Origin: Chthoniobacter flavus
Lineage (GTDB): Bacteria; Verrucomicrobiota; Verrucomicrobiia; Chthoniobacterales; Chthoniobacteraceae
Length of the DNA: 64,000 nt
Direction: 5' to 3'
Assembly: GCA_945861435.1 (NCBI GenBank)
Contig: CAMAUX010000019.1
Location: 24,240 to 88,239 of the forward strand
The position numbers and the translations under genes were made by a program. Below the pieces are notes generated by a model. That model ran no database searches. It was not told the DNA's origin and saw only the letters and a list, made by a program, of their open reading frames with translations. Positions 17,820-25,846 of the stretch are shown piece after piece (within the stretch, counting starts at the first letter, position 1; each line of letters opens with the position of its first letter).

Positions 17820-18839
17820 ATGGGTGACAGGATGAACCGACCGCCGTTGGGCGCTGTGGTACGGCTCATCTTGGCCACGGCCGCATGGGGCCTCAGCTTC
17901 CCAACCGCCAAGGCTGTGATGCTTACGCAGGCTGCCCTGCTCCCGGACCGCACAGACTGGTTCCATGCGGCCCTGATCCTGACCAACAGGATGGTGTTCG
18001 CGGTGATTCTGATGGGAGCGCTTTTCTGGCGGAATCTTTGGCGGCTCCGTCGCAGGGAGGTATGGCAGGGCATCGAGCTCGGTCTCTTCGGCGGGTTCGG
18101 GATGCTGCTCCAAACCCATGCCCAGACGGTAATCCCAGCGAGCACCTCGGCTTTTTTCACCCAGTTCACCTGCATTTTCGTCCCTCTGGCGGTCGCATGG
18201 AAGGGGCGTTGCAAGCCTATCCTGCGGGTGATGATCGCCAGCCTCCTTGTGCTCGCCGGATGTGCGGTTCTGAGCGGGTTTCAGGCCGATGGCATCGGCT
18301 TCCGTCCCGGGGAATGGGAAACGATTCTCGCAGCGGTGTTGTTCACCGGCCAGATCCTCGCACTCGAGAGGCCTTGTTATCAAAACAACGACATGCGAAG
18401 CGCCGCCACGGTGATGTTCTTGGTCAAGGCGCTGATCCTTGTCCCGGCTGTGTGCTGGGGCGTTCATGCATCGCAAGGGACGGCGCCGACGGTGGCCGAC
18501 TGGACCGCGCTGGCATCCATTTATGCGAATGCACCGCTGTTGTTGATGACTGGCATTCTCACCGTTTTTTCGACGGTTTACAGTTACGCGACGATGACAC
18601 GCTGGCAGCCGCTAGTGTCGTCCACACAAGCAGGTCTCATCTATGCGACGGAACCCCTTTTCGCGACGCTTTGGGCGCTGGTCCTGCCCGGCTGGTTCGC
18701 CCGACTCGCCGGTATCCACTATCCGAATGAACAGCTCACGTCGTCCTTCTTTCTAGGCGCGCTGCTGATCGTCTGCGCCAATGGAATGCTGCTGTTACCG
18801 GGCAGGGCAAGAACACCGGTTCCCGCGGATGGGTTGTAG
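17820..18839 (+). CDS. DMT-superfamily (EamA) transporter
   Basis: A 339-residue inner-membrane protein with ten predicted transmembrane helices in two EamA-like halves. The first helix WGLSFPTAKAVM matches the EamA pattern WGxxFxxxK, and the end of the first half has TQFTCIFVPLAVA; the second half contains STQAGLIYATEPLFATLWA, the equivalent repeat motif. Family members move amino acids, nucleobases or other small metabolites; the substrate here is unknown. An AGAGGA sequence lies only two bases before the ATG at 17820, so the in-frame ATG at 17832 is an alternative start. Monocistronic by position. Confidence 0.85.
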   Translation: MGDRMNRPPLGAVVRLILATAAWGLSFPTAKAVMLTQAALLPDRTDWFHAALILTNRMVFAVILMGALFWRNLWRLRRREVWQGIELGLFGGFGMLLQTHAQTVIPASTSAFFTQFTCIFVPLAVAWKGRCKPILRVMIASLLVLAGCAVLSGFQADGIGFRPGEWETILAAVLFTGQILALERPCYQNNDMRSAATVMFLVKALILVPAVCWGVHASQGTAPTVADWTALASIYANAPLLLMTGILTVFSTVYSYATMTRWQPLVSSTQAGLIYATEPLFATLWALVLPGWFARLAGIHYPNEQLTSSFFLGALLIVCANGMLLLPGRARTPVPADGL

Positions 18840-18941
18840 CGATGGCAATCCCCAGAAGATCTGTTACGGGCAGGCATCTGACGCCACAAGGAGGCCACAA
18901 GGAGATGGGAGCGAGGCAAGCGGAACGCGCCGTGGCATCCA

Positions 18942-19016
18942 TGGTGCGCGATGCAGGGTTCGAACCTGCGACTTCTTGCGTGTGAAGCAAGCGCTCTACC
19001 ACTGAGCTAATCGCGC
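18942..19016 (-). tRNA. tRNA-Val (anticodon CAC)
   Basis: On the minus strand the 75-nt cloverleaf is complete: acceptor stem GCGCGAT pairing with ATCGCGC, D-arm GCTC-AGTGGTA-GAGC, anticodon stem CTTGC/GCAAG with loop TTCACAC (anticodon CAC, valine), a short AAGTC variable loop, T-arm GCAGG-TTCGAAC-CCTGC, discriminator A and a genomically encoded CCA. Confidence 0.97.
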
Positions 19017-19029
19017 GAAAGGCCCTCCC

Positions 19030-19060
19030 GTATAACCGAGCGTCGGACGATTACCACCAA
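19030..19060 (-). promoter_or_regulatory. Candidate promoter of the tRNA-Val gene
   Basis: On the minus strand TTATAC (19035 to 19030) lies 13 bases before the tRNA 5' end, with TTGGTG (19060 to 19055) 19 bases further upstream. The -10 element is good; the -35 and its spacing are weak. Confidence 0.4.
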
Positions 19061-19140
19061 AAACTCCGCGGAATACCGGGGGAAAATGTCGCCGCCACTC
19101 AAGGCTTGGCCCTGTTCCGCAGCAATGCTTAATGAGGCCT

Positions 19141-19800
19141 ATGGACAAGCGTCTTTTCTCGATGCGGACCAAGGGGTTCACCCTCGTCGAACTCATGGTC
19201 GTGATGGTCATCATCGCCGTGCTGGCCGCCCTTGTCATGGGGGGCTTTTCCAAAAGCAAGGAAACCACCAATGCCATGAAGTGCGCGGCGAACCTGAAAC
19301 AGATCGGCGTGGCGATGGCCGGCTACTGCGCCGATCACGATGGCCGGCTTCCCGGGCCGCTTCTGGAAGAGCAGCGCAACACCCCAGCCGCCCTTGCCGG
19401 AGCGAAATCTCTGGGAGGAATGCTGAAGGACTATCTTGGCATCCAGACCATGGGAGCCAAAACCAACACTGGGACTTTCACCTGCCCCTCATGGGAGCAA
19501 TATGACAGGAGTGGCTCCACCGCGGTGTTCCTCGTGAACGTCAGCGCCAGACTTTCCGAACTCAACAACCAGCTCCCGTGGGGCGATGACTCCACGCCGC
19601 CCGCGCGACTCGCGGCCCTTTCCGATTGGCGGGCGGATCTCGCGGATGGACCCATTTCCTCAACGCGCGTCTGGGCCCTGCGCGACGCTGCGCGCGAGGG
19701 CGCATCCAAAAAGGAACCCTCGCCGCACGGAGACTTCTACAACGCACTGTTCTTCGATTTCCATGTCGGGCAACTGAATCTGAAACTGCAGCCGAAGTAG
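19141..19800 (+). CDS. Type IV pilin-like/type II secretion pseudopilin
   Basis: A 219-residue protein with a prepilin peptidase site and methylation motif KGFTLVELMVVMVIIAVLAALV near the N-terminus: Gly(-1), Phe(+1) and Glu(+5) are present, and the following hydrophobic helix is typical. The C-terminal part contains CAANLKQIGVAMAGY and ends with FYNALFFDFHVGQL, equivalent to the N-V-L-F-x-D-G-H-V end of the large PVC family of pseudopilin-like secreted proteins. It would be processed by prepilin peptidase and displayed at the envelope. No secretion or pilus genes adjoin it. Start at 19141 or 19162 both work; 19141 follows a GAGG sequence. Confidence 0.8.
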   Translation: MDKRLFSMRTKGFTLVELMVVMVIIAVLAALVMGGFSKSKETTNAMKCAANLKQIGVAMAGYCADHDGRLPGPLLEEQRNTPAALAGAKSLGGMLKDYLGIQTMGAKTNTGTFTCPSWEQYDRSGSTAVFLVNVSARLSELNNQLPWGDDSTPPARLAALSDWRADLADGPISSTRVWALRDAAREGASKKEPSPHGDFYNALFFDFHVGQLNLKLQPK

Positions 19801-19820
19801 TTCCGGCGCAGTGCTCGGGA

Positions 19821-20477
19821 CTACCTTGCCTGTGCGCAGGCAAGCCACTGGATCAGTGCCTCAATGAGTTCCGACGGCCCGGCGTGATGCACCGCTGGGC
19901 CTTCGCGAGTGCACCAGCCAAAGCCTTCCCCGTAGGCGCGTCCGTTGACCACGCAGGCATCCGTATGGTTGTCCTCCATTTGGCAAAGACCTTTGGCCAT
20001 GGCCGACGCGCGGTCGCCGTTCAGTTCGTACTTCCAGCCGACGATCCGTGCGGCGGGAAAAAGTGCGCGGAGTCCGGAGATCACCTTGCGCGCGGGTTCC
20101 AGGCGCAGCGTCCACCCTCCCGCGCGGCTGGACAGTTTGGGGAGGCCAGTATCGGCGCTGTCGCTGTCGCCGGAGATCGAGGCGATGCGGAAGTCGCACA
20201 GCGCAGCGACATGAAAGAAAGCGCCGATCGACTCGCGCGCCTCGATGGCTTCGAGCTGGGCTTGAAGCTCATCGTTGGTGCCAAAGTGGGCGAGGTGGCC
20301 GAGCTCCAGCGGGTCTGCACACGTGGCTGCCTGCCCTTTCAGGCACAGAACGTCGTGTCCGGCCGCGGAGAGCGCATTGGCGAGGCGGATCCCGAGGGTG
20401 CCTGTGGAAAAATTCGTGAGCCGGCGCACCTGGTCGACGGGTTCGTAACTGGGGCCGCAGGTCACAACGACGCGCAT
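19821..20477 (-). CDS. coaB: Phosphopantothenate-cysteine ligase, stand-alone CoaB
   Basis: A 218-residue protein corresponding only to the ligase half of the usual CoaBC fusion, which couples cysteine to 4'-phosphopantothenate using CTP in coenzyme A synthesis. Visible motifs: VVTCGPSYEPVDQVRRLTN (in place of the usual VTAGxTxExID-VRxIxN), STGTLGIRLANAL, HVAALCDFRI (usual AAVxDF/Y) and IVGWKYEL (usual VGFKxE/AET). No CoaC decarboxylase domain is fused, and none is adjacent. The motif wording departs from CoaBC but matches stand-alone ligases of PVC bacteria in general plan. Convergent with the pseudopilin, with 20 bp between. Confidence 0.75.
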   Translation of the reverse strand: MRVVVTCGPSYEPVDQVRRLTNFSTGTLGIRLANALSAAGHDVLCLKGQAATCADPLELGHLAHFGTNDELQAQLEAIEARESIGAFFHVAALCDFRIASISGDSDSADTGLPKLSSRAGGWTLRLEPARKVISGLRALFPAARIVGWKYELNGDRASAMAKGLCQMEDNHTDACVVNGRAYGEGFGWCTREGPAVHHAGPSELIEALIQWLACAQAR

Positions 20478-20530
20478 GGAGTTCTTTTACACGCTTGCGC
20501 GGAGCATGGCACGCCGCATCATGGGGTGCT

Positions 20531-20743
20531 ATGGACCGCCCCACCGCCATCGCGCACATGCGCCAAGTCTGCAACCAGCTTTCCACCGGCGTGACCAGTC
20601 TCCATCCCATGGTGCCCGCGTTGGAGGACAAGCCCACGCAGGACGAGCTTTTCAAGACGCTTTTCAACCTCACCCGTGAGGTGGAAGCGGTGAAGAAGCT
20701 GCTGCTCAAGCTCGAGCGCCGCGACGATTCCTCCCTGCTCTGA
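20531..20743 (+). CDS. Small helical hypothetical protein
   Basis: A 70-residue acidic/basic helical protein starting MDRPTAIAHMRQVCNQ and ending in a heptad-like helix with VEAVKKLLLKLERRDDSS. It has no signal peptide, membrane helix or recognised domain. It lies 53 bp after the divergent coaB start and 49 bp ahead of the PH-domain gene on the same strand, so it may be the first gene of that unit. No strong ribosome-binding site is visible. I call it because the frame has codon use like its neighbours and fills an otherwise empty gap; the opposite-strand frame shows no plausible protein. Confidence 0.5.
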   Translation: MDRPTAIAHMRQVCNQLSTGVTSLHPMVPALEDKPTQDELFKTLFNLTREVEAVKKLLLKLERRDDSSLL

Positions 20744-20792
20744 GGTCGGCACACCGGCCCCGCGTTGATTCCCCAAACCCTCTTCCCGCGCC

Positions 20793-21200
20793 ATGTCTGA
20801 AGTCGTCGTCTGGACCGGTCGCTCATCGCAGCTCAAGAACTTCTGGCTGTTTGTCTCGTGCATCCTGATCCTTCCCATCCCGTGGGCTTTCTGGGCATGG
20901 CTGCGGGTGCGCTGCCATGTGTACAAGCTCACAGACGAGCGGTTGGAGGTGACCCGCGGCGTGTTCGGACGCACCACGGAAACCCTCGAGCTCTACCGCG
21001 TGCGCGACCAGCGCAGCTGCCAGAGTTTTATCCAGCGGATGTGTGGCCTCGAAAATGTGGAGCTCGTCACGATGGACAGTTCCACCCCCATGGTGACGAT
21101 CGACTGCATTCCGAGCGCGGTCCGACTACGCGACCTAATCCGCAACCACGTCGAACAGTGCAGGGTGCGGCGCGGCGTGCGGACGGTGGACGTGGAGTAG
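20793..21200 (+). CDS. Bacterial PH-domain membrane protein (YdbS/YdbT-like)
   Basis: A 135-residue protein with one hydrophobic hairpin at about residues 16 to 38 (FWLFVSCILILPIPWAFWAWL) followed by a bacterial pleckstrin-homology domain: YKLTDERLEVTRGVFGRTTETLELYRVRD is the diagnostic strand pattern of the DUF304/bPH2 family. Such proteins are inner-membrane proteins of unknown function, often in pairs. It is followed 97 bp later by pepF on the same strand. Confidence 0.82.
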   Translation: MSEVVVWTGRSSQLKNFWLFVSCILILPIPWAFWAWLRVRCHVYKLTDERLEVTRGVFGRTTETLELYRVRDQRSCQSFIQRMCGLENVELVTMDSSTPMVTIDCIPSAVRLRDLIRNHVEQCRVRRGVRTVDVE

Positions 21201-21297
21201 CGTAACGGTATCTACGCAGTGCAGGCGGATCCATCGCGGCACGCGCTCACCCACTATTGGCTTGCCCGCTCCGGGACCCGTCGCGAGGGTTTCCGCC

Positions 21298-23130
21298 ATG
21301 ATGCCGCACTTCGCGAATCCCGATTCCGCAGGAGCCTCCGACTCGATCCCCGCGCGCGCAGAACTCAGGGTCGAGGACACGTGGGATCTCGCTGCACTCT
21401 ATCCAAGCCCCGCCGATTGGGACGCAGCGCTGCTGGCGCTGAAGGACTCGTACCCAGCCATCACGCGGTTCAAGGGCCGGGTCGGTGAATCCGCGGCGAC
21501 CTTGTGCGAGTGCCTTGAATTGGACAAGGAGCTGAGCCTCCAAATCGAACGCCTCGGACATTACGCGAGTCTGCGCACCAGCGAGGACAGCTCGGATTCC
21601 GCGAACCTGAGCCGCGAGGCGCAGTTCGACAATCTCATGACACGCGTCAGCGAGGCATGGTCGTTCATCAGCCCGGAAATCATGTCGATCACCGACGCCA
21701 CGTTCTCCCGGTTTCTCGAGGACCCTCAGCTTGCGCCATGGCGTGCGAGTCTCATCAAGACTCGGCGCTTCAAACCGCACACGCTCTCCGTGCAAGAGGA
21801 GCGGTTGCTCGCGCTCGGGGCCAGCGCGTTGAGCGGCCACTCGGACACCTTCTCACAGCTCACCAACGTCGACATGAAGTTCGGCAAACTCGCCGACGAT
21901 CAGGGCCGCGAACGCGAACTCAGCCAGAGCAGCTTCTCCTCCTTCCTCGTCCAGCGCGATCCGCAGGTCCGCAAGCGTGCATTCCATCAGTTCTACGCAG
22001 AGTTTGCAGACCACAAGTTCACCCTCGCGGCGAGCCTTGCCAATTCGGTGAAGGCGGACGTCTTCCGCGCCCGGGCCCGGAATTACGCGAGTGCGCGCGA
22101 GGCCGCGTTGTTCTCCGACGATGTGCCGGCGTCGGTCTACGACAACCTCATCTCTACCGTGCGGAGCCGGCTCGCGCCCTTGCATCGGTATTACGCGTTG
22201 CGGAAGCGCGTGCTGAAGCTCGACGAGATCCACCAGTACGACACCTATGTCCCCATCGTCGCCAAAGCCGAGACGCGCGTGGGTTTCGACGAGGCGGCAG
22301 AGATGATTCTCGGCGCCCTGCAGCCGCTCGGGGACGAGTACTGCAGCGTCCTCCGCGAAGGTCTGCTGCGCCAGCGTTGGTGCGATCGGTTCGAGAGCAG
22401 GGGCAAGCGCAGCGGTGCCTTCAGCTCCTCCTCCTACGGCAACCCGCCCTTCATCCTCATGAATTACAAGGAGGACGTGTTTGCCGATATCTACACCCTC
22501 GCACACGAGGCCGGGCATTCGATGCACACTTGGTACGCTCAGCAGAACCAGAGCTTCCAAGACTACCACTACCCCATCTTCCTCGCCGAGGTCGCCTCCA
22601 CCTTCAACGAGGAGCTGCTCACCCATGCACTGCTCGAGCAGACCAGCGATCGGTCCCTGCGCGCTTACATCCTCAATCGTCAGATCGACGACATCCGCGG
22701 CACGGTCTACCGCCAGACCATGTTCGCTGAGTTCGAGAAAATCGTGCACGCGATGGAGGAGGCTGGGGAACCCGTCACTCTCGAGACGGTGACGCAGGCT
22801 TACCGCGGTCTGCTCAAAGCTTACTTCGGTCCGGATTTCCATCTCGATCCCGAGCTCGACCTCGAGTGTCTCCGCATCCCGCACTTCTACAGCGCCTTTT
22901 ACGTATACAAATACGCCACCGGCCTGAGCGCGGCAGTCAGCCTTTCGCAGCAGGTTCTGCAAGCCGGTGACGCAGCGCGCTACCTCGGATTCCTGCGCAG
23001 TGGCGGATCGCAGATGCCCCTGCCGACGCTCGCCGCGGCCGGTGTCGACATGTCCATGCCCGCACCGATCGAAGAGACGCTTGCGCTCTTCTCCCGTCGC
23101 GTGGAAGAACTGGAAGCGCTTCTCTCTTAA
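21298..23130 (+). CDS. pepF: Oligoendopeptidase F (M3 family)
   Basis: A 610-residue zinc peptidase. The catalytic motif HEAGHSMH lies at residues 403 to 410, with the third zinc ligand Glu near residue 431 in EVASTFNEELL. The N-terminal helical domain starts with TWDLAALYPSPADWDAAL, the typical PepF opening, and the end has FYVYKYATGLSAA, another family hallmark. PepF cleaves short peptides in the cytoplasm. The start at 21298 follows a GAGGG sequence; an ATG one codon later is equally possible. A small TPR gene follows after 20 bp and is probably co-transcribed. Confidence 0.95.
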   Translation: MMPHFANPDSAGASDSIPARAELRVEDTWDLAALYPSPADWDAALLALKDSYPAITRFKGRVGESAATLCECLELDKELSLQIERLGHYASLRTSEDSSDSANLSREAQFDNLMTRVSEAWSFISPEIMSITDATFSRFLEDPQLAPWRASLIKTRRFKPHTLSVQEERLLALGASALSGHSDTFSQLTNVDMKFGKLADDQGRERELSQSSFSSFLVQRDPQVRKRAFHQFYAEFADHKFTLAASLANSVKADVFRARARNYASAREAALFSDDVPASVYDNLISTVRSRLAPLHRYYALRKRVLKLDEIHQYDTYVPIVAKAETRVGFDEAAEMILGALQPLGDEYCSVLREGLLRQRWCDRFESRGKRSGAFSSSSYGNPPFILMNYKEDVFADIYTLAHEAGHSMHTWYAQQNQSFQDYHYPIFLAEVASTFNEELLTHALLEQTSDRSLRAYILNRQIDDIRGTVYRQTMFAEFEKIVHAMEEAGEPVTLETVTQAYRGLLKAYFGPDFHLDPELDLECLRIPHFYSAFYVYKYATGLSAAVSLSQQVLQAGDAARYLGFLRSGGSQMPLPTLAAAGVDMSMPAPIEETLALFSRRVEELEALLS

Positions 23131-23150
23131 TTCCCCACCCCACCCACCCC

Positions 23151-23615
23151 ATGGCCACGTTGGAAAAAGTCCTGCTCGCCGCTCAAGGCTACTCCGAACT
23201 TGGCATGCACGACGATGCACTCGCGGAGCTCGACAGCCTGCCTGAGGAGGAGCAGCACGAATACACGGTCGTAGAAGCCCGCACGCAGGTGCATATCGGC
23301 GCAAAGAAGTGGGAGCCGGCCCTCGCAACCGCTGTCGTTCTGTGCAAGGAGGATCCTGTGCGGCCCACGGGTTTCATCCATGCGGCGTTCTGCCTGCATG
23401 AACTCGGTCGCACGGAAGAGGCGCGCAACCTTTTGCTCGAAGGCCCCTCAACACTGCACCGCGAGCCGACGTTTCATTACAACATGGCCTGCTACGAGTG
23501 CAGACTCGGCCAGCTCGACGTCGCACGCGCGCATCTGGAGAAAAGCTTCCAGCTCGACAAACACTTCCGGCAGCTCGCCAAGAGCGACCCCGATCTCGTG
23601 GCCCTTCGCCCGTGA
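23151..23615 (+). CDS. Small TPR-repeat protein
   Basis: A 154-residue soluble protein made of about four TPR-like hairpins: residues about 12 to 45 (GYSELGMHDDALAELDSL), 72 to 105 (AAFCLHELGRTEEARNLL) and 107 to 140 (YNMACYECRLGQLDVARAHL). TPR arrays mediate protein contacts; no partner is indicated beyond its position 20 bp after pepF. Its stop overlaps a GTG that could start the next gene (GTGA), which implies translational coupling to the serine hydrolase. Confidence 0.82.
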   Translation: MATLEKVLLAAQGYSELGMHDDALAELDSLPEEEQHEYTVVEARTQVHIGAKKWEPALATAVVLCKEDPVRPTGFIHAAFCLHELGRTEEARNLLLEGPSTLHREPTFHYNMACYECRLGQLDVARAHLEKSFQLDKHFRQLAKSDPDLVALRP

Positions 23616-23626
23616 CCGCGCGCGCG

Positions 23627-24769
23627 ATGGATCTCGAGCAGTTCCGGCAGCGCTTCACAGAAAACTTCTCGGAGTTCGGCGAGCTCGGCGCCTCGGTCTC
23701 CGTGTGGCAGCATGGCGTGGAAATCCTCAGCCTTGCTGGCGGGTTCCGCGATCAGGAGAACACCGTGGGATGGACCTCGGAGACACCCGTCCTCTTTTGG
23801 TCTGCTACCAAAGGTCTGGCAGCTGCAACCGTCCTGCACGTTCTCCAAAACGAGGGCCTCGCCATCGGACATCGCGTGTCGCACCTGTGGCCGGAGTTCG
23901 CGGCTGCAGGTAAGCGCGACGTCACAATCGGGCAGCTCCTTTCCCATCAAGCGGGCCTTTGCGCGCTCTCGGGCGCGGTGCCGGTGAATGATCACGAGGC
24001 GGTGAGTTCCGCGCTCGCCGCGCAGGAGCCCCATTGGAAACCGGGCACCGCCCATGGTTATCATCCGCGCACCTTCGGCTTCCTGGCGGACGAGGTGGTG
24101 CGGCGCGTGACGGGGTTAACGCTGGGAAGCTACTTTCGACAGACGTTTGCAGAGCCGCTCGGGCTTGCGCTCTGGATCGGGATCGATCCGGATCTCGCGG
24201 ATCATGTCGCACCCGTTTTTGCGGCGAAGACGGGGCTGCCGAAGGGTGACCCGTTCTACACAGCATTTCTTACGAGCGATTCACTCACGGCGCGCTCCTT
24301 CGCCTCGCCGCGGGGGCTGCACAGCGCGAGCGCTCTCAACACCACCGAGGCCCGCACGGCTTCCTATCCCGGCTTCGGTGGCATCGGGACTGCCCGGGCG
24401 CTCGCTCAATTCTACGCGATGCTCGCCGATGGCGGACGCCTTGGATCCCGCACGTTCTTCAGTTCCGCGACACTCGCTCTCATGGAATCCACACTCGCAA
24501 CGGGCGCAGACCGCGTGTTGCTGATGGATACTGCTTTCTCAGCAGGGTTCATGCGGGATCCGCTCGGGCCCGATGGACGCAAGCTGCGCTGTACGTTCGG
24601 CCCCTCGCTGCGGGCCTTTGGACATCCCGGCGCCGGCGGCAGCCTTGGCTTCGCGGACCCGGAGAGAGGCCTCGCGTTCGCATATGTGATGAATCAGATG
24701 CAGCCTGGCGTTCTTCCGAACCCGCGCTCGCTCCGGCTGATCGATTCGCTCTACGCGGCCTGTGGCTGA
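23627..24769 (+). CDS. Serine hydrolase of the beta-lactamase/EstB family
   Basis: A 380-residue penicillin-binding-protein-like hydrolase without a signal peptide. The nucleophile motif SxxK is WSATK at residues 58 to 62 (Ser59, Lys62). The second motif is PGTAHGYHPRTFGFL with Tyr145; the YxN asparagine is replaced as in the EstB subfamily. The third motif is FGHPGAGGS. These enzymes are usually esterases or D-amino-peptidases rather than true beta-lactamases. A start at GTG 23612, overlapping the TPR stop, is possible; I chose the ATG at 23627. Last gene of the pepF unit. Confidence 0.85.
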   Translation: MDLEQFRQRFTENFSEFGELGASVSVWQHGVEILSLAGGFRDQENTVGWTSETPVLFWSATKGLAAATVLHVLQNEGLAIGHRVSHLWPEFAAAGKRDVTIGQLLSHQAGLCALSGAVPVNDHEAVSSALAAQEPHWKPGTAHGYHPRTFGFLADEVVRRVTGLTLGSYFRQTFAEPLGLALWIGIDPDLADHVAPVFAAKTGLPKGDPFYTAFLTSDSLTARSFASPRGLHSASALNTTEARTASYPGFGGIGTARALAQFYAMLADGGRLGSRTFFSSATLALMESTLATGADRVLLMDTAFSAGFMRDPLGPDGRKLRCTFGPSLRAFGHPGAGGSLGFADPERGLAFAYVMNQMQPGVLPNPRSLRLIDSLYAACG

Positions 24770-24865
24770 GGGCATCAGCTCGTCGGGGCGCAGGCGTGGG
24801 TTGGCTTTTGGGGTGCTTCGTGGTGTCGCCGTGGGCTAGGTTTGAAGGATCCCAGTACTCCTTCT

Positions 24866-25285
24866 ATGCGCGCTCACACAGCATCCTTCACCGTGACAAC
24901 CCGTGGCAAGGGGACCTATGAGGTGACAGACGAGGTGGCCCGGATTGTCCGCGAAAGCGGCGTGCGCACTGGCACGGCGACCGTTTTCATCCAGCACACC
25001 AGTGCGAGTCTCGTGATTTACGAGAACGCTGACCGATCTGCACGGACGGATCTGCACGAGTTCTTTGAGCGATTGGTGCCCGAGGAATCCGACTACTTCG
25101 TGCACACGGAGGAGGGCCCGGACGACATGCCTAGTCATCTGCGGATGGTGCTTACCCGTACCAGCGAAGTGATCCCGGTCGCCGAGGGACGGATGCAGCT
25201 TGGCACGTGGCAGGGGATCTTTCTTTTCGAGCATCGGCGTGCATCGCATGTCCGGAGGCTCGTGGTCGCTGTGCTCGGCGCGTGA
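24866..25285 (+). CDS. yjbQ: YjbQ-family protein (UPF0047)
   Basis: A 139-residue protein matching the YjbQ/UPF0047 family: VFIQHTSASLVIYENAD in the first half and the end GTWQGIFLFEHRRASHVRRL, the family hallmark G-T-W-Q-x-I-x-L-x-E. Members form trimers; E. coli YjbQ has weak thiamin phosphate synthase activity and the physiological role is unsettled. The start at 24866 gives the family N-terminus TASFTVTTRGKGTYEVTDEV. Monocistronic. Confidence 0.93.
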   Translation: MRAHTASFTVTTRGKGTYEVTDEVARIVRESGVRTGTATVFIQHTSASLVIYENADRSARTDLHEFFERLVPEESDYFVHTEEGPDDMPSHLRMVLTRTSEVIPVAEGRMQLGTWQGIFLFEHRRASHVRRLVVAVLGA

Positions 25286-25383
25286 ACCGCGCAAGGGCGG
25301 AGATTCCCAGCGGCCGTTCTGGCGGACGGCGTTGAGGGTTTGAATAAAACGGCGGCGAACCCGTCAGAGGAGATCAGAAGCCT

Positions 25384-25695
25384 ATGAAACAACTCCTCCC
25401 TCTGCTCCTTCTCGGAGCCATCGTCGGTATCACATCGGATGCGCGTGCAGATCACTGGCACCATGGCGACTGCGGTTTGCCGCGGTACACACCGGGCCGC
25501 GCATATTCCGGCGGTGGCGTGGTGTACGAGGTGCGGAATTACGATGGGAGTTTTACTCGGGAATACAGGTCTCGCAGCGCGCGGCCGGTGTTCTACGGCG
25601 CCCCGGTCCGGGGTTGCCAAGGCGAAGATTTCTGCAGGCCCGCAGCGCGGGTTTATGTGAGGAAGCCGTCTTGGTCGATTTCCTTCGGATTCTGA
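25384..25695 (+). CDS. Small secreted Tyr/Arg-rich protein
   Basis: A 103-residue protein with a clear signal peptide (KQLLPLLLLGAIVGI, cleavage near ARADH) and a strong ribosome-binding site, GAGGAGAT, ten bases before the ATG. The mature part is rich in Gly, Tyr, Arg and Ser with three Cys (GDCGLP, RGCQG, DFCRP) and ends in an aromatic strand WSISFGF. No family is recognised. It stands alone between yjbQ and the end of pdhC. Confidence 0.65.
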   Translation: MKQLLPLLLLGAIVGITSDARADHWHHGDCGLPRYTPGRAYSGGGVVYEVRNYDGSFTREYRSRSARPVFYGAPVRGCQGEDFCRPAARVYVRKPSWSISFGF

Positions 25696-25846
25696 CGGGT
25701 CGACCAAGGAGCGCGGCGATCCCAAGGCAGAGGCGCTGCAAACGCGGCGTCAAGTGCCCGTGCCAATGACGGGAATGCCGATGCGGTGTCCGCTGGCCGA
25801 TGAAACCAGCGGTTTCCCGTCGCGGCGTGCCTGAGGTAGGCAGGAC

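Noticed and set aside
21853..23328. A 491-codon minus-strand open frame
   Set aside because: It is antisense to oligoendopeptidase F.
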